Shown one piece after another: positions 57,965-64,000 of a DNA stretch of 64,000 bases (its first letter is position 1; each line of letters begins with the position of its first letter). The position numbers and the translations under genes are program-made. The stretch spans positions 307,475 through 371,474 of the forward strand of contig NZ_JACOPP010000001.1 of NCBI RefSeq assembly GCF_014287895.1, read 5' to 3'. Under the pieces are notes generated by a model, which was not told the origin of the DNA, ran no database searches, and saw only the letters and a list, made by a program, of their open reading frames with translations. This DNA is from Lawsonibacter hominis (lineage in GTDB: Bacteria > Bacillota > Clostridia > Oscillospirales > Oscillospiraceae).

Positions 57965-60400
57965 ATGTCTGCATTGCATACGTACAGCAAGAAAGAATTG
58001 ATGAACCTCATCACCGGCAAGCTGCGCCGCAATTTCGGCCGGGATGTGGAAGAGGCCACCAGCCTGCATATGTTCAAGGCCTGCGCCCTGGTGCTGCGGG
58101 ACATCATCAACGAGCGGCAGCTGGCGACCGAGGACAGGGTATCCACCGAGCATCTGCGCCAGGTGCACTACCTCTCCCTGGAATTTCTGATGGGCCGCTC
58201 CCTGATGAAAAACGCCTATAACCTGGGGCTGCTGGCGCCCTTGACGGCAGCCATCGAGGCTCTGGGCTTCTCCGCCCCCGACCTGTTCGAGACCGAGCCC
58301 GACGCGGGTCTGGGCAACGGCGGCCTTGGCCGCCTGGCCGCCTGCTACCTGGACTCGATGACGACCCTGGAGGTCCCCGCCACCGGCTATTCCATCTGCT
58401 ATGAGCTGGGCATCTTCAAGCAGAAGATCGTGGACGGCCAACAGGTGGAGCTGCCCGACGACTGGCTGGGCCTGGGCGACGCCTGGCTCATCCCCAAAAT
58501 GGACGAGACCGAAGAGGTCCGCTTCGGCGGCAAGGTGGAGGATGTGTGGGATCAGAGCGGCCACCACGTCAAGCACACCGGGTACGACACGGTGCTGGCC
58601 GTTCCCAAGGATATGGAGATCGCAGGCTATGCAACGCAGCACAGCAACGTGCTGCGCCTGTGGGACGCCAAAAGCCCCACGCCGGTGGACATGGGTCTGT
58701 TTTCCTCCGGCCAGTATCTGAAGGCCGTGGAGCAGCAGGCCATGGCGGAGACCATCTCCAAGATCCTCTATCCGGAGGACAATCACTACGAAGGCAAGTC
58801 CCTGCGGCTCAAACAGCAGTATTTCTTCGTCTCGGCCACCATCCAGTCCATCGTGCGCAAACACCGCGCGGAGTACGGCACACTGCGCAACTTCCATCAG
58901 AAGCATGTGATCCAGATCAACGACACCCACCCCACTCTGGCCATCCCGGAACTGATGCGCATCCTGCTGGACGAGGAGGGCTACGGCTGGGAGGCGGCAT
59001 GGCATATCGTCACCCACTGTGTGGCCTACACCAACCACACCGTCCTGGCGGAAGCGCTGGAGCGCTGGCCCCAGCAGCTGATCCAGACGCTGCTGCCCCG
59101 CATCTGGCAGATCCTGATAGAGATCAGCGGCCGCTACCAGCAGGAACTGACCGACTACTTCCACGGCGACCTGTCCAAGGTGGCCCCCATGGCCATTATC
59201 TGGGGGGGCGAGGTGCGCATGGCCAACCTGTGCGTGTGCGCCTGCTTCAAGGTCAACGGCGTCTCCGCCCTCCACTCGGATATCCTGAAAAAAGACGTGT
59301 TCCACGACGCCTATCTGCGTACTCCGGAAAAGTTTACCAACGTCACCAACGGCATCGACCACCGCCGCTGGCTCTCCGAGTGCAACCCCAAGCTGGATGA
59401 GCTGATCCGGGACTGCGGCTGCGGGGAGTATCTGCTCCGCCCCGACGCCCTCCAGGGCCTGGAGCGGTACAAGGACGACGCCGGGGTGCTCTCCCGGCTG
59501 GGGGAGATCAAAGCGGCCAATAAGCGCTCCTTTGCCGCCTGGGTCGCCCGGGAGAGCGGCGTCGTGCTCAACACCGACGCCATGTTCGACGTGCAGGTCA
59601 AGCGCCTGCACGAGTATAAACGGCAGCTGCTCAATGTGCTGCATATCATCTCGCTCTACCAGCACCTGAAGGACGACCCTCATTTCTCCTTTACCCCCCG
59701 CACCTACCTCTTCGGCGCCAAGGCCGCGCCGGGCTATGCGGTGGCCAAGAAGATCATCCGCCTGATCAATTCCGTGGCGGAGCTGGTGAACCGGGATCCC
59801 GCCTGTAAGGATCGGCTCCAGGTGGTCTTCCTGGAAAATTACCGGGTCAGCCTGGCCGAACAGCTCATGCCCGCCAGCGAGCTGAGCGAACAGATTTCCA
59901 CCGCAGGCAAAGAGGCCAGCGGCACCGGCAACATGAAATTCATGATGAACGGCGCCCTGACTATCGGCACTCTGGACGGGGCCAATGTGGAAATGCATCA
60001 GGTGCTGGGCGACGAAAACATCTTCCTCTTCGGCCTGAAGGCCCGCGAGGTGGCTGAGATGAAGCAGAAGGGCTATAAATCCTACGAGTATTACGTCCAC
60101 AATCCGGATCTGAAGCGGGTGGTGGACCAGCTCAATCTCGGCTTCGGGGACGGCGCAGCTTATGACGACCTGGCCCGCCGCCTGCTCTTCGGGGACGGCG
60201 GTCCCGCCGACGAATACCTGCTGCTGGCCGACTTTGAAAGCTACCGGGACGCCCACGTGCGGGCGGGTCAGGTCTATCTGGACCCCACGCGCTGGAACCA
60301 GATGTCTCTGGTGAACATCGCCCGCTCCGGCATCTTCGCCGCCGACCGCTCCATCCGGGACTATGCCCGGGAGATCTGGGACATCCCCGTGCGGGCGTAA
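57965..60400 (+). CDS. glgP: Glycogen phosphorylase
   Basis: GlgP releases glucose-1-phosphate from glycogen. The 811-residue GT35 enzyme has LEFLMGRSLMKNAYNLG, ETEPDAGLGNGGLGRLAACY, the phosphate/PLP region KRLHEYKRQLLN and the PLP-binding EASGTGNMKFMMNGA (Lys near residue 659). The start is unclear: AAGGAG directly touches the ATG at 57965, while the TTG three codons later (57974) has a 9-base spacing and may be the true start. It ends the glycogen region. Confidence 0.96.
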   Translation: MSALHTYSKKELMNLITGKLRRNFGRDVEEATSLHMFKACALVLRDIINERQLATEDRVSTEHLRQVHYLSLEFLMGRSLMKNAYNLGLLAPLTAAIEALGFSAPDLFETEPDAGLGNGGLGRLAACYLDSMTTLEVPATGYSICYELGIFKQKIVDGQQVELPDDWLGLGDAWLIPKMDETEEVRFGGKVEDVWDQSGHHVKHTGYDTVLAVPKDMEIAGYATQHSNVLRLWDAKSPTPVDMGLFSSGQYLKAVEQQAMAETISKILYPEDNHYEGKSLRLKQQYFFVSATIQSIVRKHRAEYGTLRNFHQKHVIQINDTHPTLAIPELMRILLDEEGYGWEAAWHIVTHCVAYTNHTVLAEALERWPQQLIQTLLPRIWQILIEISGRYQQELTDYFHGDLSKVAPMAIIWGGEVRMANLCVCACFKVNGVSALHSDILKKDVFHDAYLRTPEKFTNVTNGIDHRRWLSECNPKLDELIRDCGCGEYLLRPDALQGLERYKDDAGVLSRLGEIKAANKRSFAAWVARESGVVLNTDAMFDVQVKRLHEYKRQLLNVLHIISLYQHLKDDPHFSFTPRTYLFGAKAAPGYAVAKKIIRLINSVAELVNRDPACKDRLQVVFLENYRVSLAEQLMPASELSEQISTAGKEASGTGNMKFMMNGALTIGTLDGANVEMHQVLGDENIFLFGLKAREVAEMKQKGYKSYEYYVHNPDLKRVVDQLNLGFGDGAAYDDLARRLLFGDGGPADEYLLLADFESYRDAHVRAGQVYLDPTRWNQMSLVNIARSGIFAADRSIRDYAREIWDIPVRA

Positions 60401-60416
60401 TCCGCCGTTCCTGCCG

Positions 60417-60451
60417 GAGGGGGCCGCCGCGTGCCACGCGGCGGCCCCCTC
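60417..60451. terminator. Long hairpin between glgP and the anti-sigma gene
   Basis: A perfect 15-bp stem (GAGGGGGCCGCCGCG / CGCGGCGGCCCCCTC) with loop TGCCA, between converging genes, no T-run. It overlaps no gene and probably ends both transcripts. Confidence 0.7.
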
Positions 60452-60457
60452 TGCGCG

Positions 60458-61765
60458 TTATGGCCCGTCGCCTCCGGCAGGGGGAACCGCGCCGTTGACC
60501 AGCGCAGCCGCCTCCTCCGGCGAAAGGCCCTTGAGCGTGTAGCGCACGGACGCCGCTCCGGCGTCCACGGTAAACTGAAAGCGCCAGCCGGGAACGTCTC
60601 CGGCGTCGTCCTCCACGTAACGCCCGAACGTCTTCAGCGCTTCGGCCGTGACCGCGCCCGCTTTGAGATCCGCTGCGGGCAGCGAGGCCGAGGTTGGAAA
60701 GCGGGCCACCGACAGCTCCACGTAATCGTATCCCCGGCTCCAGGAGGCGAAGAGCGTATCGACGTCCCGCATGGTCTGCCTGCCGCCGCTTTCAAATGCA
60801 AACCCTTCCGGCAGTTTAGCGGGCAGCCAAGCGCCCAGAGGGTCGGCCCGCAGATCCTCCAGCGACAGGTCCGTTCTGCGGCTGGCGTATACCAGCGCAC
60901 CCTCGTCGGGCTCCAGCCCCTCGACGGTAAAGCCGCCGTAGCCGATCTGCCGGACCGCCAGCGCCGCCAGCCGCGCCGCTTCGTCCTGGTCCCGGCTGGT
61001 ACACTGGAAGCGCACGCCGGTATCTCCGCACATAAAGTCCGCATAATAGCGCCAATCGCCGCTGCCCACGTCGGTGTAATAGAGGGTGACGGCAGTGCCG
61101 TCATATTCCGTCTGCTCCGCCTCCTCATAGGCCACGTCGGTGGGCGGCAGGCCGCCGGACGCCAGCCAAAGCTCGATCTCGGCGCTGGAGCCGTCGCGTT
61201 TTCCCGTGATCGCCGCCCACAGCAGCGCCCCGCCGCCGTCGATCCAGGCGTTTCCACCCAGAGCAAAACCCTCCCATCCCAGGGTCCAGGGCGCCTGCTC
61301 CGTACCGCCTACCGCCCTTACGATGTCCTCCGCCGTCAACCGGTACACGGAATAATCCGCAGGCGGGGCATAGTCGAGCTCCAGGTGCTTTGAGAAATCG
61401 CAGTACGTGAATTCCAGCGCCGGCAGACTAAAATCAGAATGGTGCTGTCCCGCAAAGGGGTCCCCCACCTCCAGAACGTATTCCGCCCCCGCCTGCGGCG
61501 CCCGGGTGGACGCGGCCCCGGTCTCGACGGGCGCCGGAGACTGTGCCGCTCCGGCGCTGGGACGCGGCAGCCCCCCTGCATGCCGTATCGGATAAGCCGC
61601 CAGCGCCAGTACACCGCAGGCCGCCACCGCCGCCGCCCAGCGGCTGGGACGGTGCGCCTTCGGCGCAGGCCGGGTACGCCGCGTTCTGTCCAGCGCCTCC
61701 ATCAGCCGTCGGTGCTGTGCCTCGCTCAGGCGGACTCGGTCAAAATAGGAACGGTAGCCGTTCAT
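60458..61765 (-). CDS. Membrane protein, predicted anti-sigma factor
   Basis: The 435-residue product has a cytoplasmic N-terminus of about 45 residues (MNGYRSYFDRVRLSEAQHRR), one membrane helix (WAAAVAACGVLALAAYPI, about residues 43-60) and a large outer domain without a recognised family. Topology, size and its position directly behind the sigma gene (stop and start share one base, TAATG) fit an anti-sigma factor that holds the ECF sigma at the membrane. The N-terminus lacks an obvious zinc motif of the ZAS type. Confidence 0.8.
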   Translation of the reverse strand: MNGYRSYFDRVRLSEAQHRRLMEALDRTRRTRPAPKAHRPSRWAAAVAACGVLALAAYPIRHAGGLPRPSAGAAQSPAPVETGAASTRAPQAGAEYVLEVGDPFAGQHHSDFSLPALEFTYCDFSKHLELDYAPPADYSVYRLTAEDIVRAVGGTEQAPWTLGWEGFALGGNAWIDGGGALLWAAITGKRDGSSAEIELWLASGGLPPTDVAYEEAEQTEYDGTAVTLYYTDVGSGDWRYYADFMCGDTGVRFQCTSRDQDEAARLAALAVRQIGYGGFTVEGLEPDEGALVYASRRTDLSLEDLRADPLGAWLPAKLPEGFAFESGGRQTMRDVDTLFASWSRGYDYVELSVARFPTSASLPAADLKAGAVTAEALKTFGRYVEDDAGDVPGWRFQFTVDAGAASVRYTLKGLSPEEAAALVNGAVPPAGGDGP

Positions 61766-62232
61766 TACGTCTCTCCTTTCAGCAATTCCCGCAGGCGGGC
61801 GCGGGCCCGGGTCAGCCGGGAGCGGACGGTCCCCTCCCGCTCCCCGGTCAGAGCGGCGATCTCCGCCGTCGGGTAGCCCTCATAATAATAAAGGTGGATC
61901 ACCGCCCGCTCCTTGGGCGGCAGAGCGGATATCTCCTCCAGCGCCAGGCGCTCCTCCTCAGCGGCGGCGGGATACGTATCCAGCAGGGGTGTTGTGCGCC
62001 TCCGCCAGGGCGCGCGCAGACGGCTTTTGCAGCCGTTTATCAGCACCCGCAGCAGCCACGCCCGTTCATGCTCCCCGCTTGCGAAGGCGGGGGCTTTCTC
62101 CAGATATTTGACAAAGGCGTCCTGTACCGCGTCCTCCGCCTCATGGCAGTCGCCCAAAATGGCAAGGGCGGTGCGGTACATGGCGTGTTCATAGGTACAG
62201 ACCAGAAGTTCCAGCCGGCCGGGGTCTGTCAT
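61765..62232 (-). CDS. ECF-type RNA polymerase sigma factor
   Basis: The 155-residue product has sigma region 2 (YRTALAILGDCHEAEDAVQDAFVKYL) and region 4 (LPPKERAVIHLYYYEGYPTAEIAALTGEREGTVRSRL split over the helix-turn-helix), without regions 1 and 3, as in extracytoplasmic-function sigma factors. I chose the ATG at 62232 behind AAAGGGGGAGGG; a longer frame upstream runs through a terminator. The signal is unknown. Confidence 0.93.
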   Translation of the reverse strand: MTDPGRLELLVCTYEHAMYRTALAILGDCHEAEDAVQDAFVKYLEKAPAFASGEHERAWLLRVLINGCKSRLRAPWRRRTTPLLDTYPAAAEEERLALEEISALPPKERAVIHLYYYEGYPTAEIAALTGEREGTVRSRLTRARARLRELLKGET

Positions 62233-62303
62233 CTTCCCTCCCCCTTTCACTCTATATACGCTTTTAGACGGCAAATTGCTGCAAACGCGGCACAGATTTG
62301 CGC

Positions 62304-62339
62304 AAAAACCGCGGGACGGAAATCCGTCCCGCGGTTTTT
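62304..62339. terminator. Bidirectional terminator behind cstA
   Basis: Stem AAAAACCGCGGGACGGA / TCCGTCCCGCGGTTTTT with a two-base loop, flanked by As and Ts. It ends cstA on the minus strand and insulates the sigma operon. Confidence 0.95.
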
Positions 62340-62376
62340 GCAAAATGCCTTCCATCTTTTCCGGTAAGCCGCCATG

Positions 62377-63855
62377 TCACTTGGCCGCAGCGGTCAGCGC
62401 CGTCACGTCGTCCTTCCCGACGACCAGAACACGCCAAACAAAGACGGCCAGGAACAGCGCGGCCACGACAAGGCCCACAGGGTAGGCAACGGCTGTGGAC
62501 AGCCCCAGGCACTCCGGTGCCTGGAAGAAGTAGGTCACGGACACCGCAGACATAAACGTGGCGGGCAGCGCCGCGATCAGGCAGGCCTTGGGAGGGAACC
62601 CGTATTTGTGCAGGAACACCGCGCCGGTCCACAGCACGATCATGGCCAGGGTCTGGTTGGCCCAGGAAAAATAGCGCCACAGCACATCCCAGGGCAGCGC
62701 CAGAGCGATGAGCGCACCCACGGCCAGCAGAGGCACGGACAGCGCCGCACGGGGGCCGGTCCTGGACTGATCGATGTGGAACCAGTCTGCGATGGTCAGC
62801 CGTGCGGAACGATACGCCGTATCACCGGAGGTAATGGGACAGGCGATCACGCCGATCATCGCCAGCACGCCGCCCACAGGCCCCAGCAGCGTAGTCGAGA
62901 TCTCGTACACCACATCGCCCGCGCCGCCGGCGGCGATGGCTGTGGTCAGGCCGCTCATGCCGTCCAGCAGAGAGCCGTGATTGGTATAAAAGGTGACGCC
63001 GGCGGCCGCCCAGATCAGCGCGATAACGCCCTCAGCCACCATCGCGCCGTAAAAGATGCCGCGGCCCTGCTTCTCGCTGGTGATGCAGCGGGCCATCATG
63101 GGGGACTGGGTGGCATGGAAGCCGGAAATCGCGCCGCAGGCCACCGTAACGAACATCATCGCCCACTTGGGCAGGCTGTTGGGATGCACCGCCGCCAGGG
63201 AAGCCAGCGTCAGCTCGGGCATGTCGGAGCCCCGGAGGAGAACGGTGGCGCCTCCGATACCGAGGGCCATGACAATCAGGCAGATACCGAAGATGGGATA
63301 GAGCTTGCCAATGATCTTGTCGATGGGCAGGAAGGTGGCGATCAGATAATAGACCATGATGGCCACCAGCCAGAACATGGTGCTCAGCGCCTCGGGCGTC
63401 AGCTTGGCCAGCAGCGCGGCGGGGCCGACGGAGAAGTTGACGCCTACCATCACCAGCAGGACCACGGAGAACACCCGCATGATGAAGGTGATGACCTTGC
63501 CCATATACAGTCCGACGACCTCGGAGATCGACTTGCCGTCGTTGCGCTCGCTCATCATGCCGGACAGAAAATCATGTACGCCGCCGCCCAAAATGGTGCC
63601 GAAGACGATCCACAAGTAAACGGACGGGCCCCAGCAGGCGCCGGACAGCGCGCCATAGATGGGCCCCAGACCGGCTATATTCAGCAGCTGGACCAGGAAG
63701 ATGCGCCAGGGCTTCATCGGAACGTAATCTACACCGTCGGGGTGGGCCACCGCGGGGGTGGGGCGGTCATCGATTCGGAAGATGCGCTCCACCAGCTTGC
63801 TGTAGGTCAAAAAGCCAACGATGAGCAGGGCCAGACATACAAAGAACGTGATCAT
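62377..63855 (-). CDS. cstA: CstA-family peptide/pyruvate-type transporter
   Basis: The 492-residue integral membrane protein has about 14 hydrophobic segments and the CstA motifs GLGPIYGALSGACWGPSVYLW and GGGVHDFLSGMMSERNDGKS near residues 57-110, FHATQSPMMARC and ACPITSGDTAYRSARL. CstA proteins import peptides or pyruvate under carbon starvation; the substrate here is unknown. The length is that of the short Firmicutes form. GGAGGG lies before the ATG. A sensor pair (LytTR-type), which often accompanies cstA, is not seen here. Confidence 0.94.
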   Translation of the reverse strand: MITFFVCLALLIVGFLTYSKLVERIFRIDDRPTPAVAHPDGVDYVPMKPWRIFLVQLLNIAGLGPIYGALSGACWGPSVYLWIVFGTILGGGVHDFLSGMMSERNDGKSISEVVGLYMGKVITFIMRVFSVVLLVMVGVNFSVGPAALLAKLTPEALSTMFWLVAIMVYYLIATFLPIDKIIGKLYPIFGICLIVMALGIGGATVLLRGSDMPELTLASLAAVHPNSLPKWAMMFVTVACGAISGFHATQSPMMARCITSEKQGRGIFYGAMVAEGVIALIWAAAGVTFYTNHGSLLDGMSGLTTAIAAGGAGDVVYEISTTLLGPVGGVLAMIGVIACPITSGDTAYRSARLTIADWFHIDQSRTGPRAALSVPLLAVGALIALALPWDVLWRYFSWANQTLAMIVLWTGAVFLHKYGFPPKACLIAALPATFMSAVSVTYFFQAPECLGLSTAVAYPVGLVVAALFLAVFVWRVLVVGKDDVTALTAAAK

Positions 63856-63904
63856 GGATATTCCCTCCTCAAAAAAGATAGCGGACTGTAAAGTTAAATG
63901 AAAG

Positions 63905-63934
63905 TTGAAGACCCGTCAGCCCTTCTGGTACAAT
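63905..63934 (+). promoter_or_regulatory. Promoter for the gene at the right edge
   Basis: TTGAAG and TACAAT with an 18-base spacer, divergent from cstA. Confidence 0.6.
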
Positions 63935-63980
63935 GGTTTCACCACAAAACACATGTACTCTCGAAAGGAGACGAGTCTTC

Positions 63981-64000
63981 GTGGCAAGATTATACCAACT
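63981..64000 (+). CDS. Start of an unidentified gene
   Basis: GTG with AAAGGAG about 11 bases upstream opens a frame reading MARLYQ before the window ends. The promoter and ribosome-binding site support a gene start, but the product cannot be named. Confidence 0.5.

Overview
The window is a GC-rich chromosomal segment of a low-motility-type, Gram-positive Clostridia, most likely Oscillospiraceae (Flavonifractor/Lawsonibacter/Intestinimonas-like). This is an inference from the GC-rich codon use, sporulation genes yqfC and yqfD, HPr with both His-15 and Ser-46 contexts, an ECF transporter module, an LPxTG-anchored CnaB surface protein, sigma-A-type promoters with 17-base spacers, and the glgB-C-D-A-P order. 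No rRNA, tRNA, CRISPR array, prophage or intact transposon was seen.

Layout. 0-3.4 kb (minus): tail of a lipoprotein gene, uvrC, a VanW-domain protein and HPr. 3.4-12 kb (minus): a long housekeeping/sporulation operon read yqfC, yqfD, phoH, ybeY, era, yqzL, recO, phzF-like, mutS2, interrupted behind era by an unusual repeat. 12-20.6 kb: DUF1905 and a CCA-adding-type enzyme, divergent murC, then minus-strand mreB, a small ribbon-helix-helix gene with comF, recD2 and two small membrane proteins. 20.8-28.9 kb (plus): pyrE, radC, uvrB with a LexA-like box, a 238-bp tandem repeat carrying the 3' end of uvrB, a ferredoxin-type aldo/keto reductase and uvrA. 29-39.6 kb: a DivIVA-like coiled-coil gene (minus), then plus-strand rRNA-type methyltransferase, ecfA1-ecfA2-ecfT, truA, a DUF5711 protein, cvpA, pgsA and a ClpE-like ATPase. 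39.7-46.1 kb (minus): a 2020-residue LPxTG surface protein behind a cyclic-di-GMP-I riboswitch. 46.3-50.4 kb (minus): hairpin-rich noncoding DNA, two small proteins, an amino-acid ABC transporter and mobA. 50.5-60.4 kb (plus): a D,D-carboxypeptidase and the glycogen operon. 60.4-63.9 kb (minus): anti-sigma-like protein, ECF sigma factor and CstA.

The genes form three themes. Uvr(A)BC, MutS2, RecO, RadC and RecD2 make the first half rich in DNA repair. GlgB/C/D/A/P form a complete glycogen synthesis and breakdown set under promoters with palindromes or leader hairpins. The surface protein is predicted to be switched by cyclic di-GMP.

The most unusual observation is a short GC-rich, multi-hairpin element found directly behind the stop codons of both era and uvrB. 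In each case it is followed by a second copy of the 3' end of that same gene (47 bp for era, about 82 bp for uvrB, where the unit is present twice plus a final tail). The two elements share a core in which paired bases have changed together, suggesting a conserved fold. The second is the surface protein: its von Willebrand A domain carries an eight-cysteine insertion directly behind the metal-binding DxSxS motif.
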